Positions 51,682 through 60,130 of a stretch of DNA of 64,000 nucleotides are shown here, in pieces. Made by a program: the position numbers and the translations under genes. This stretch comes from a bacterium. GTDB taxonomy: Bacteria; Elusimicrobiota; Elusimicrobia; UBA1565; UBA9628. The notes under the pieces are model-generated. The model ran no database searches. It was given only the letters and a program-made list of their open reading frames with translations, and was not told the DNA's origin. Where the stretch lies: contig JAKAQO010000001.1 in NCBI GenBank assembly GCA_021822495.1, forward strand, positions 310,001 to 374,000. Reading direction: 5' to 3'. How positions within the stretch are numbered: the first letter of the stretch is position 1; every line of letters begins with the position of its first letter.

Positions 51682-53094
51682 ATGGAGCGAAGGAAAAATA
51701 AATTGTTTGGACGCATAAGAATTTGGGCCCTATTGCAAACATCGCTCATTGCCTTTTGTGGTTGCACGACCCCTCTTATCCGGGCCGTAAATAACGGAGA
51801 CTACAATCAAGTGCAGGCGCTGCTAAATAGAGGAATGGACCCAAACACGAAAGGGCTTCCGCCTATAGGATTTCAAGGCGGACAGAATATCTGTGATAAT
51901 ATATTCTGCACTCCTGCCCCTGGGATAGGGTTATTGGGGTTCGGGATAATGCTGTGCCCCATGTCTCTCCTTTCTCCCAGGAGAACGCCCTTGGAACAGG
52001 CCCTTTGTCTTCTGTCAGGAACCCATTCGGATACTCAGTTAGAAATCACCGAACTCTTGCTCCAAAGCGACGCAAGAGTTTCATCGCAAGATGTCAGAGA
52101 TGCCCCCCCTTCCGTGGCTCGCCTCCTATCGGAAACGCACGAGAGACAAATGGCGGCATTCGAACAAAATCATATCCTTGCGCCCAGTTATAACAGGATA
52201 AGCGCAGTCCCTCATTCTGCCGCTAGTCTGGATTCCGGCGCAAGCAAAAATAGCGCAGAAAATGGAAATAGGGACAGTCCGCAAGGGACAGTCCCTATTT
52301 CCGCGCCTATTTCCGTCAACACGCCGAATTATTCCGAGCGCATCCATCCCGACGATTTCGCGGTCGTCGTCGGCGTCGAAAAATACGCCGAAAGCCTTCC
52401 GCCCGCGGAATTTGCGACCAGCGACGCCAAGGCCGTCTTTAAACATTTAAGAGCCTTGGGCGTTCCCGCCCGGCATATCGTTTTTTTGTCGAACGAACGC
52501 GCCGGAAAAAGCGAACTCGTCAAAAATATCGAGCGTTGGCTTCCCATGAACGTGAAATCCGATTCCCGCGTCTACTTTTATTTCTCGGGCCACGGCGCCC
52601 CCGACCCAACTACCGGCGACGCTTATCTCTTGCCTTTCAGCGGCGACCCCTCCGATCTTCCCGACACCGCCTATCCCTTAAGCCGCCTTTACGCCCATCT
52701 CTCGCGCCTTAAAGCCCATAAGGTGATCGCGATGCTGGACTCCTGTTTTTCAGGAGCGGGCGGGCGTTCCGTCATCGCTTCCGGCGCGAGACCCCTGGTC
52801 AATCAAATCAAAGAAGGAACGGTGTCCCCCAAGGGCAAGCTTTTAGTTTTGACTGCCTCTAAAGCCGATCAGATTTCCGGCGTCTTAGAAGACAAGCGTC
52901 ACGGAGCGTTTACTTATTATCTTTTAAAGGGCTTGAACGGCGCCGCGCTCAACCAACAAGACCATGTCACGCTTGATTCTCTTTACAGTTATCTCAAACC
53001 CCAGGTCGAAGACGCCGCGCATTTAGATTCCCGCGATCAGGACCCGCAACTGTTGCCGCCAAATTCCCCGGCGGAGGATATTAAACTCCGTTAG
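51682..53094 (+). CDS. Ankyrin-caspase (C14) lipoprotein
   Basis: The ATG at 51682 gives a 470-residue lipoprotein precursor (LLQTSLIAFCGC). Earlier starts at 51625 (TTG) and 51631 (ATG) are in frame but make an unusually long signal. Residues after the lipobox resemble ankyrin units (PLIRAVNNGDYNQVQALLNRG; LEITELLLQSDARVSSQD). A caspase-like domain follows, with catalytic His in FYFSGHGAP and Cys in MLDSCFSG, so proteolytic activity is plausible. The linker between the halves is encoded by a REP palindrome (DSPQGTVPIS). The ankyrin part is A/T-richer than the caspase part, suggesting a chimera. Two tail fragments of related genes lie upstream. A peripheral envelope protease is the inferred role; the substrate is unknown. 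Confidence 0.8.
   Translation: MERRKNKLFGRIRIWALLQTSLIAFCGCTTPLIRAVNNGDYNQVQALLNRGMDPNTKGLPPIGFQGGQNICDNIFCTPAPGIGLLGFGIMLCPMSLLSPRRTPLEQALCLLSGTHSDTQLEITELLLQSDARVSSQDVRDAPPSVARLLSETHERQMAAFEQNHILAPSYNRISAVPHSAASLDSGASKNSAENGNRDSPQGTVPISAPISVNTPNYSERIHPDDFAVVVGVEKYAESLPPAEFATSDAKAVFKHLRALGVPARHIVFLSNERAGKSELVKNIERWLPMNVKSDSRVYFYFSGHGAPDPTTGDAYLLPFSGDPSDLPDTAYPLSRLYAHLSRLKAHKVIAMLDSCFSGAGGRSVIASGARPLVNQIKEGTVSPKGKLLVLTASKADQISGVLEDKRHGAFTYYLLKGLNGAALNQQDHVTLDSLYSYLKPQVEDAAHLDSRDQDPQLLPPNSPAEDIKLR
52264..52302. repeat. REP-like palindrome at the ankyrin/caspase junction
   Basis: GGAAATAGGGACAGTCC, a short centre, then GGGACAGTCCCTATTTCC. The arms GGAAATAGGGAC/GTCCCTATTTCC pair. It is translated in frame within the caspase-like protein and marks where the DNA changes from A/T-richer to GC-richer. 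Confidence 0.8.
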
Positions 53095-53105
53095 CTCTTG
53101 ACGAT

Positions 53106-53130
53106 GGAAATGGGGACAGTCCCCATTTCC
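53106..53130. repeat. REP-like palindrome after the caspase-like gene
   Basis: GGAAATGGGGACAGTCCCC followed by ATTTCC, a perfect 11-bp inverted repeat around a 3-bp centre. Same GGAAAT-flanked subtype as the copy at 52264, so the caspase-domain segment is bracketed by two members of one subtype. Confidence 0.85.
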
Positions 53131-53272
53131 GCAATAGGACACCCATTTTACAATACCCTCTAGGCCCTTGCGGAAGCCTGGAAGGATTTTAAATCCCAGG
53201 TTTTAAATTTCATAGATTCTTTCGCGGAAAAAATCACGGACTATGGACGGGAATCGGCCGTTCTCCCGCAAG
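53131..53272 (+). other. Gap after caspase gene with possible gene remnant
   Basis: No intact gene. From 53164 a frame without stops reads LAEAWKDFKSQVLNFIDSFA followed by EKITDYGRESAVL, until about 53310 inside the exonuclease gene. It looks protein-like (helical, charged) and could be the residue of a lost gene. There is no start or ribosome site. Confidence 0.25.
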
Positions 53273-54037
53273 TCAGTCGATTTCAATTCCCACAGGGCAA
53301 TGATCGGAACCCATGACCTCGGAAAGGATAAAGGCTTTTTTAAGACGGGGGCGCAGATTTTTGGAAATGAAAAAATAATCGATGCGCCAGCCGACATTGC
53401 GCTCCCTCGCCCTTGTCAACTGGTCCCACCAACTGTAATGTCCGGGGCCTTTTTCAAACTCGCGGAAGGTGTCAATAAAGCCCGCGGCCAGCAAGCGGTC
53501 AATCCAGGCGCATTCCTCGGGCAAAAAGCCGGAAACATCGCGGTTTTCTTTGGGCCGCGCCAAATCAATGTCTTGATGCGCGGTGTTGACGTCGCCGCAA
53601 ATCACGATCTTATCCTCTCCGCGCGCGCGATACTCCTCAATAACCTTGAGAAGCTTCTCATAAAAATCCATCTTGTATTTGAGCCGCACGGCGTCTTTTT
53701 TTCCGTTGGGAAAATAAATATTAAAAAGAGTAAAGTTCGGATAAGCGGAGACCAAGACTCTTCCTTCCGAATCAAAGCGCGGATCATTAAACCCCCGCTC
53801 GATGCGCTTAGGTTTTACGCGGCTTAAAGTCGCCACTCCGCTATAGCCTTTTCTCTCCGCCGGAAAAATCTCAAAGGAATATCCATCCAATCCGGAAATT
53901 TCCTCCGGAACCTGATTTTCAAGGCATTTGGTTTCTTGCAGGCACAGCGCGTCCGGAGATTCTTTTTTAAGCCAATCCAGAAACCCTTTTTTATGGACGG
54001 CTCTAAGGCCATTGACGTTCCAGGATAAAATCTTCAT
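53273..54037 (-). CDS. xthA: Exodeoxyribonuclease III
   Basis: A 254-residue AP endonuclease/3'-5' exonuclease of base excision repair. The ATG at 54037 gives MKILSWNVNGLRAVHKKG, the normal start. Catalytic blocks are all present: LQETK (metal Glu), GYSGVATLSR, VICGDVNTAHQDIDL (Asp/Asn), WRIDYFFISK and GSDHCPVGIEI (catalytic Asp-His). It is a single gene, divergent from a strong promoter that drives a 56-residue gene. Confidence 0.96.
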   Translation of the reverse strand: MKILSWNVNGLRAVHKKGFLDWLKKESPDALCLQETKCLENQVPEEISGLDGYSFEIFPAERKGYSGVATLSRVKPKRIERGFNDPRFDSEGRVLVSAYPNFTLFNIYFPNGKKDAVRLKYKMDFYEKLLKVIEEYRARGEDKIVICGDVNTAHQDIDLARPKENRDVSGFLPEECAWIDRLLAAGFIDTFREFEKGPGHYSWWDQLTRARERNVGWRIDYFFISKNLRPRLKKAFILSEVMGSDHCPVGIEID

Positions 54038-54059
54038 TGTCAAAGGATACAATTCCCCC

Positions 54060-54088
54060 TTGACTAAATTCAAATTAGGGATTATACT
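54060..54088 (+). promoter_or_regulatory. Near-consensus sigma-70 promoter
   Basis: TTGACT (54060-54065) and TATACT (54083-54088) at 17-bp spacing. An ATG follows 18 bp after the -10 with AGGAAA as ribosome site. Confidence 0.75.
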
Positions 54089-54106
54089 GAAAATTAGGAA
54101 ACAGTC

Positions 54107-54277
54107 ATGAAAAAAACAGTCTCTAAAAAATCTCGAGGCGGAAAGGGCGGCAATCCTTTAGAACTCTCTCGCGATTGGCAGGACCTCCAAATGCAGTTTG
54201 ATCAGATGAATATGGATTGGGGGGCTCTTGCCGCTCAAGTAGACGTTTTAAAAGACCCGGACTCTTTTGAGCGTTAG
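54107..54277 (+). CDS. Small protein of unknown function (56 residues)
   Basis: A short frame with a basic N-terminus (MKKTVSKKSRGGKGGNPLEL) and an acidic, amphipathic C-terminal helix (LQMQFDQMNMDWGALAAQVD). AGGAAA sits seven bases before the ATG, and a promoter close to consensus lies immediately upstream. No family is recognised. The basic/acidic split could allow nucleic-acid or protein binding, but this is only an impression. Genes on both sides face away or toward it, so it is monocistronic. Confidence 0.6.
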   Translation: MKKTVSKKSRGGKGGNPLELSRDWQDLQMQFDQMNMDWGALAAQVDVLKDPDSFER

Positions 54278-54361
54278 ACTAACGCCCGTCCCAAAGGTCC
54301 ATATTATTTTGTCACAAGCCCTTAGGGCCGACACGCGCCGCCTCCCAATATCCCGCCGCGC

Positions 54362-55672
54362 TCAATGATTTGTCTTTTTCCTTAATTCTTTGAGGCGCAA
54401 AGACAAGCGCTTTTCGTCTCCCTCCTCGGTGGGATGATAGAACCGAATGGGACTTGGCAAATATTCCTGAAAGACGTAATGCCCGGGAAAATCGTGCGGA
54501 TACTGGTATCCCGCGCCGTGCCCGCGGCTTTTTGCGTCTAAATTGGAATCTCGGAGAAAATTGGGAACCTCGCGAACGGGCCCTTTTTCCACTTCTTCCA
54601 TCGCGGCGTCAATCGCTAAATAAGAAGCGTTTGACTTGGGGGCGCAGGCGACATAGACGGCGGCTTGAGCGAGAATAATCCGGGCCTCCGGCATCCCCAC
54701 TTTCTCAACCGCCTCAAAGGCGGCGTTACAAATTAAAAGCGCGCGGAAATCCGCATTCCCGACGTCTTCAGAAGCGCAAATCAAAAGGCGACGCGCGATA
54801 AAACGCGGGTCTTCGCCGGCTTTAAGCATCTTCGCCATCCAATAAAGGGCCGCATCGGGGTCGGAACCGCGAAGAGATTTAATAAACGCGGAGATGTGAT
54901 CGTAGTGATCGTCTGATTTTTTATCGTAGCGCAAAACGCGTTTTTGAAGGCTCGCCTCAATTTCGCCTAAGCCAATCCGGCGTTCTCCGGCGGAATCAAT
55001 CTCGGCGGACAAAACCGCCCGCTCAAAAGCGTTGATCATTTTGCGGGCGTCTCCTGATGAGGCGAGAATGAGGCGGTTTTGGACGTCCTCATCCATGTTG
55101 ATCTTCATTTTTTGAACTTCCTCGTTTTCCAAGGCCGCTTTGAGAATTTTTTTCAAATCCTTTTCCGTCAACGGCTTAAATTCAAAAGTCGCCAGACGAG
55201 ACAAAAGCGCGGCATTGACGTAAAAAGAGGGGTTTTCGGTCGTAAGTCCAATTAAGACGACATCGCCTTTTTCGGTCGCGGGCAAAAGAACGTCTTGTTG
55301 AGTCCGGTTAAAATGGTGAATTTCATCAATGATCAGAAGAGAACGTCTATTTTGAAAAGACCGAAGCTCACGGGCCGTATCTAGCGCCTTTTTTAATTCG
55401 GAAACCCCGGATGAAACGGCGTTTAAAAAGCTGGTCTCCATATCCATCTCTCTGGCAATCAAGCGGGCCAAGGCCGTTTTTCCGCATCCCGGAGGGCCAA
55501 AAAAGATGGAGGAGGAAAATTTTTTGCCGGCGATAATTTGGGAAAGAATTTTTCCGGAGCCCAGGAGATGGCTTTGACCAAAAAAATCTTCGAGGGTCTT
55601 GGGGGCCAAACGCCAGGCCAGAGGAGAATCAATAGCGGAATCAGAACGGCCAAATAAAGACTCAGTCTCCAT
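54362..55672 (-). CDS. rarA: Replication-associated recombination protein A (RarA/MgsA)
   Basis: A 436-residue AAA+ ATPase acting at stalled replication forks. Visible are Walker A (FFGPPGCGKTALARL), Walker B with sensor (LLIIDEIHHFNRTQQDVLL), sensor 1 (LIGLTTENPSF) and the RarA-type C-terminal tetramerisation region (ASEDVGNADFRALL, YLAIDAAMEEVEKGPVREVP and HYVFQEYLP). Its start overlaps the zapA gene by 11 bp. Confidence 0.95.
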   Translation of the reverse strand: METESLFGRSDSAIDSPLAWRLAPKTLEDFFGQSHLLGSGKILSQIIAGKKFSSSIFFGPPGCGKTALARLIAREMDMETSFLNAVSSGVSELKKALDTARELRSFQNRRSLLIIDEIHHFNRTQQDVLLPATEKGDVVLIGLTTENPSFYVNAALLSRLATFEFKPLTEKDLKKILKAALENEEVQKMKINMDEDVQNRLILASSGDARKMINAFERAVLSAEIDSAGERRIGLGEIEASLQKRVLRYDKKSDDHYDHISAFIKSLRGSDPDAALYWMAKMLKAGEDPRFIARRLLICASEDVGNADFRALLICNAAFEAVEKVGMPEARIILAQAAVYVACAPKSNASYLAIDAAMEEVEKGPVREVPNFLRDSNLDAKSRGHGAGYQYPHDFPGHYVFQEYLPSPIRFYHPTEEGDEKRLSLRLKELRKKTNH

Positions 55673-55964
55673 CGCCCGAGGCTAAAGCTCCCTGAAGAGA
55701 CAATTCCATGCGCTCCACCTTGTTTTCAAGCGCTCTCGCTTCCGCGTCCAAGGCCCCGTCTTTTTTAAAGTTTTCTACCGCAAAAGACAATGCCGCCAAG
55801 ATGGCGATTTTGGAACTGTCGGCAATTTGCGGATTTTCCTTAAAAATCTGCTCCATCCGCGCCTCAACTGTTTGGGCCAAAGTGTTGATTTCAATTGGAG
55901 TCAAACCCTCAATTCCAATGGTCAATTTTCGACGGAAAATTTCAATGTCGATTTTTTCATTCAT
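55662..55964 (-). CDS. zapA: Cell-division protein ZapA-like
   Basis: The 100-residue protein has the ZapA pattern: KIDIEIFRRKLTIGIEGLTP at the N-terminus, then a long helix with heptads (LAALSFAVENFKKDG, LENKVERMELSLQ). ZapA stabilises FtsZ rings. It sits in the usual neighbourhood, downstream of pheT and a ZapB-like gene, and overlaps rarA. Confidence 0.8.
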   Translation of the reverse strand: MNEKIDIEIFRRKLTIGIEGLTPIEINTLAQTVEARMEQIFKENPQIADSSKIAILAALSFAVENFKKDGALDAEARALENKVERMELSLQGALASGDGD

Positions 55965-55977
55965 TTTGCGGCTCCGC

Positions 55978-56211
55978 CTACTTTATTTTGTCTAATTTAT
56001 GAATTATTTTTTCCAGCCGTTCGCGCAGACGCCTTTGCCGGACTGGATACTGAGACAAATGCTGAATTTGAGTCTTAAGGCGTTCATTTTCATCGCTCAA
56101 ATTTTTATTCGCCTTGAGCAGTTTGGCGTTGGCCCCCCGCAATTTCTTAAGAGCCTGGCTCGCCTCCAAAACCAATTCTTCTAATCTTTTGATTTTTTCA
56201 GGGATCAGCAC
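55978..56211 (-). CDS. ZapB-like coiled-coil protein
   Basis: The 77-residue protein is a single predicted coiled coil from end to end (IKRLEELVLEASQALKKL, NKNLSDENERLKTQIQHLSQ, RLRERLEKIIHKLD). This length and composition match ZapB-type division proteins, which bind ZapA. It precedes zapA on the same transcript. Sequence identity to ZapB is weak because coiled coils are low-information, so the functional name is by size, form and neighbour. Confidence 0.65.
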   Translation of the reverse strand: MLIPEKIKRLEELVLEASQALKKLRGANAKLLKANKNLSDENERLKTQIQHLSQYPVRQRRLRERLEKIIHKLDKIK

Positions 56212-56228
56212 TCTTTTATTCCCAAGCC

Positions 56229-58622
56229 CTAAGACCTGAGGACGGCTCCGATTTTCTTCAAATTCTCCAAAATTCTAGCGACGGAGGCCTCAACTTCCTC
56301 ATCCGTCATCGTCCGGTCATTGCGCCCAAAAGTCAGCCGCAATGTTAAACTCTTAAAGCCTTTTTGAATTTTGTCTCCCGAAAATAGATCGACTAACTCT
56401 GTCTTTTTGAGGTCGGGCGCGCCAATCGCCCGTGAAATGGTGGAATAAGGGACATCTTCCGAGACGACAATGGAAATATCCCGCCAGGACGCGGGAAATT
56501 CGCTAATCGGCTCCAAAAAAAACGGCTCGCGGTTTATTTTTTCTAATTCGGAGAGGTTTAACTCAAAAATAAAAACTTCGTCTTTTCCGCTCGGATTGAT
56601 ATCCCAGCGCGGCGCCGCTTGCGGGTGAAGGGCTCCCATAACTCCAATCACTTCTCCCTTTTCCTCAAATTTAAACTCAACTGTTTTCATGGGATGGAAT
56701 AGTTTTTGGTTGTATGGCAAGCCTGAAGTCAAAGGAAAGCTCTTGATTTTAAATCCAGAGAAAGCGTCCGTCAAAACGCCCAAAATTCCGTAAAAATCAT
56801 TCTCAACTGCGCGGCCCTTTTTCCAATAAATCTCCGGAAACCGGCCGACGGCCAGGCCCGCAAGAAGAATATTTTCTTTCCCGCCATAAAAACCGGTTCC
56901 TTTCTCAAACAGGCGGAACGAAAAATTTCCGTGATTGAAATTATATTGAGCGTTCCGCAAAAGCCCGGTTAAAAGCGTGGGGCGCAAAATCGTCATGTCT
57001 TCCGAAAGAGGATTGGCCAGGCGCACGCCCTTTTTTGCCTCAGCCCCCGAGAGTTCAAAATCCGCAAGCGAAATAAAATCGTAGTTGTAGGCTTCATAAA
57101 AGCCGGCTTCTTTGAGACGCCGGCTTAAAAAATCAACCAGCGCGGCGCGAGGGGTTTTATGCGCCGGAGAAGCGGCTAGGGGCGGATGATGGACGGGAAT
57201 TCTGTCATAGCCTAAAACGCGGGCGACTTCTTCCGCTAAATCCGCTTTCGACTCAAGGTCCAAGCGATGAGAAGGCGGGGTGATGGAAAAGGAATTTTCT
57301 TGGGATTCCAAATGACCGCCAAAACGCGCAAGGGCTGAAAATACGTTTTTAATTTCCTCGGCCTTAAAGTCAGAGCCCAACATTTGATTGATTTTTGACG
57401 CTGAAACAACGACTGGGGAACTTTCTTTAATGTCTTTGTAAACGACGGGAGCGGAAACCTTGGCCGCGGGGCCCGCCAAAGACAAAATCAATTCCGCCGC
57501 TTTCAAAGAAGCGATTTCCGGAAGCTTGGGATCGGTTCCACGCTCAAAGCGATAGGAAGACTCAGACTTAAGTCGCAGGCTTTGAGTCGCCCGCCGAACC
57601 AGGGCCGCGTTAAAAGAAGCGCTTTCCAAGAATACGCGCTTGGTTTTTGACAAAACGGCCGAAGAAAGCCCGCCCATCACTCCGGCAATCGCCTGAGGAG
57701 ATTTTTGATCGGCAATGACCAAAACATCGGGTTTTAGCTCGTATTTTTTGTCATCCAAGGCCGTCAAGGATTCCCCCGCGCGGGCCCGGCGAACAAAAAT
57801 GGTATTCCCCTCCAAAGTATCCGCGTCAAAAACATGCAAGGGTTGTCCCAAATCCATTAGGATATAATTAGTCACGTCCACGACGTTATTGATTGACTTA
57901 ATTCCTACAGAGGCTAGGCGGTCCACCAGCCAAGAAGGGCTGGGGCCCACGACCAGATTTTCCAATACGCGCCCCACATAGACCGGGCAATCGGCTTTGG
58001 ACTCAACGGTAATTTTAAACGAAGGCAAATCGGAAACGCTCAAGACCGGAATCTTGAAATCCCTGAGCGGAATATTGAGCGAAGAAGCGAGTTCGCGCGC
58101 AAGTCCCAAATGGGACAAACAATCCGGACGATTGGGCGTGACCGCAACATCCAAAACCTCGGTTCTTTCTCCCAAGGCCAAGGCCATGTCTTTTCCAAGA
58201 GACAATTCCTGATCTAAAACTAAAATGCCGCCGTTTTCAGCCCCCAGGCCCAATTCTTTTCCAGAACAAATCATTCCCGAGGATTCGACCCCGCGTATTT
58301 TAGATTTTAAAATTTTCATTCCGCCCGGAAGATCGGCGCCGATTTTAGCCAGAGGCACTTTTTGGCCGACCGCGATGTTTTTGGCTCCGCAAACGATGGT
58401 CAAATTTTCGCGCCCATCGGTCACCTGGCAAACGCTCAAGCGATCCGCGTTGGGGTGTTTCTCAATTTGAAGTATCTGGGCGGAGACGACCCCTTTGAAT
58501 TGAGGCCCTTTTTTTTCAATGGACTCGACTTCAAAACCCAAGGCCGCTAATTTCACCGCCAATTCTTCCGCGGAAAAATCAAACTCCAAGTGTTCTTTAA
58601 GCCAGGAAAGAGAGATTTTCAT
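56229..58622 (-). CDS. pheT: Phenylalanyl-tRNA synthetase beta subunit
   Basis: The 797-residue beta subunit of the tetrameric synthetase. It has the tRNA-binding EMAP-like domain (HPNADRLSVCQV, GMICSGKELGLG), B3/B4 editing domain, B5 domain, catalytic-like core and the C-terminal anticodon-binding ferredoxin-fold domain (ISEFPASWRDISIVV, RLTFGRNDRTMTDEEV). It starts directly after pheS. Confidence 0.97.
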   Translation of the reverse strand: MKISLSWLKEHLEFDFSAEELAVKLAALGFEVESIEKKGPQFKGVVSAQILQIEKHPNADRLSVCQVTDGRENLTIVCGAKNIAVGQKVPLAKIGADLPGGMKILKSKIRGVESSGMICSGKELGLGAENGGILVLDQELSLGKDMALALGERTEVLDVAVTPNRPDCLSHLGLARELASSLNIPLRDFKIPVLSVSDLPSFKITVESKADCPVYVGRVLENLVVGPSPSWLVDRLASVGIKSINNVVDVTNYILMDLGQPLHVFDADTLEGNTIFVRRARAGESLTALDDKKYELKPDVLVIADQKSPQAIAGVMGGLSSAVLSKTKRVFLESASFNAALVRRATQSLRLKSESSYRFERGTDPKLPEIASLKAAELILSLAGPAAKVSAPVVYKDIKESSPVVVSASKINQMLGSDFKAEEIKNVFSALARFGGHLESQENSFSITPPSHRLDLESKADLAEEVARVLGYDRIPVHHPPLAASPAHKTPRAALVDFLSRRLKEAGFYEAYNYDFISLADFELSGAEAKKGVRLANPLSEDMTILRPTLLTGLLRNAQYNFNHGNFSFRLFEKGTGFYGGKENILLAGLAVGRFPEIYWKKGRAVENDFYGILGVLTDAFSGFKIKSFPLTSGLPYNQKLFHPMKTVEFKFEEKGEVIGVMGALHPQAAPRWDINPSGKDEVFIFELNLSELEKINREPFFLEPISEFPASWRDISIVVSEDVPYSTISRAIGAPDLKKTELVDLFSGDKIQKGFKSLTLRLTFGRNDRTMTDEEVEASVARILENLKKIGAVLRS

Positions 58623-59708
58623 TTAAGCTAAAAGAGGCAGCTCCGTGTCTTCAAATTGGGCAAGAAACCGAATGTCATTTGAATAAAAATTGCGAATATC
58701 CTTAATCCGCCATTTAAGCATCGCGACCCTTTCAATTCCGATGCCAAACGCAAAACCCGACCAAATCTCAGGGTTATAACCCACGGCTTTAAAAACGTTC
58801 GGGTGAACCATGCCGGCCCCCAGGATTTCAATAAAACCGGTTTTTTTGCAGATTCCACACGGACGGCCATCCGAGGCTAAACCCGTTCCCGAACAAAACA
58901 AACAGGATAAATCCACTTCCGCCGAAGGCTCGGTAAACGGAAAGTAAGACGGGCGAAAGCGAACCTTGATTTGAGGCCCAAACAAGGCTTTTAGAAATTC
59001 CTCCAGGGTTCCCTTCAGATCGGCAAAAGTGACGTTTTGGTCCACATACAACCCTTCCACCTGGTGAAACGCCGCGGAATGAGTCGCGTCCACGGCTTCA
59101 TGCCTGAACACCCGCCCCGGGCAGATGATTCTAAGCGGGGGTTTTTGTTTTCGCATCGCGCGAATCTGAACGGGAGATGTATGCGTTCTCAAAACCTGGC
59201 CGCCCTCGACATAAAAAGTGTCTTGCATGTCGCGCGCCGAGTGGTGTTCGGGAATATTGAGAGCCGTGAAATTGTGCTCATCATCCTCAATGAGAGGGCC
59301 TTCCGCCCACGAAAAGCCCATGAGCCCCAGAATATGCGCCATTTGATCCTGCATTTTTGTCAGCGGATGAGAACGACCTCTTAAAGGCAAAAGAGGCGGA
59401 AGAGTCAAATCCAGGCTTTGAGTTTTGAGCTCGGCATCAAAACGTAATTTCTCAATTTCCAAAGCGCGCGCTTCAATTTGCGCTTCCAGTTGGGATTTAA
59501 TTTGTTGAGCCTTGGGGGCCAGGAGCCTGCGCTCTTCAAGAGAGAGTTCTTTAATGGATTTTAAAAGCTCGGTCAGAGGAGCTTTGCGACCAAGAAAGCG
59601 AATACGAAGACTTTCTAAATCTTCTTCCGTGAGAGCGGCGGAAAAATTTTCAGAGGACACCTCATGGGCAACTTTTTCAAGAGCTTTTTCCCAATCCGAG
59701 GAATTCAT
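58623..59708 (-). CDS. pheS: Phenylalanyl-tRNA synthetase alpha subunit
   Basis: The 361-residue catalytic subunit. Class II motifs 2 and 3 are seen (ICPGRVFRHEAVDATHSAAF; GFAFGIGIERVAML), plus the FTEPSAEVDL segment. A Cys-X2-Cys pair (CLFC) and a second (CGIC) 13 residues later form a probable zinc site, found in a subset of bacterial PheS. The N-terminal coiled coil that binds tRNA is complete. It lies between rplT and pheT in the classic translation operon. Confidence 0.97.
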   Translation of the reverse strand: MNSSDWEKALEKVAHEVSSENFSAALTEEDLESLRIRFLGRKAPLTELLKSIKELSLEERRLLAPKAQQIKSQLEAQIEARALEIEKLRFDAELKTQSLDLTLPPLLPLRGRSHPLTKMQDQMAHILGLMGFSWAEGPLIEDDEHNFTALNIPEHHSARDMQDTFYVEGGQVLRTHTSPVQIRAMRKQKPPLRIICPGRVFRHEAVDATHSAAFHQVEGLYVDQNVTFADLKGTLEEFLKALFGPQIKVRFRPSYFPFTEPSAEVDLSCLFCSGTGLASDGRPCGICKKTGFIEILGAGMVHPNVFKAVGYNPEIWSGFAFGIGIERVAMLKWRIKDIRNFYSNDIRFLAQFEDTELPLLA

Positions 59709-59743
59709 CTCTTATTTTGCCCCGCGACTCGGCGAGAGCCGCT

Positions 59744-60124
59744 TCAGGCGGCCGCTTTTGCCGAAGACGCGGATTTTCCGGACGCTCCCGCAAGACCAAC
59801 CAAATGTTTAAAAGAAGCGGCGTCGGTCACTGCGATCTCGGAAAGCATCTTGCGATTGAGCATAATTCCGGCTTTTTTAAGCCCGGCCATAAAGCGGGAA
59901 TAGTTCATTCCATGCTCGCGGCAGGCGGCGTTGATGCGCTGCGTCCAAAGAGAACGAAATTCTCCCTTTCGGTCTTTTCTGCCTGTATAAGAAGCGGTCA
60001 AGGACTTTTCCACTTGCTGTTTGACCATGCGCCACTTGCGACTCTTGTCCGAATAAAAGCCCTTGGCGAGCTTAAAATATTTTCTCTTGTGTCTTCTGGT
60101 TGTAACGCCGGATTTAATTCTCAT
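59744..60124 (-). CDS. rplT: 50S ribosomal protein L20
   Basis: The 126-residue L20 is recognised by HKRKYFKLAKGFYSDKSRKWR, SYTGRKDRKGEFRSLWTQRI and NYSRFMAGLKKAGIMLNRKM. It binds 23S rRNA early in assembly and in many bacteria represses its own operon. The C-terminus has an Ala/Ser-rich extension. Part of the infC-rpmI-rplT cluster. Confidence 0.97.
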   Translation of the reverse strand: MRIKSGVTTRRHKRKYFKLAKGFYSDKSRKWRMVKQQVEKSLTASYTGRKDRKGEFRSLWTQRINAACREHGMNYSRFMAGLKKAGIMLNRKMLSEIAVTDAASFKHLVGLAGASGKSASSAKAAA

Positions 60125-60130
60125 AACTCC

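Noticed and set aside
53243-53827. 194-residue plus-strand frame opposite exonuclease III
   Set aside because: It lies antisense to all catalytic motifs of xthA and shows no domain or ribosome site.
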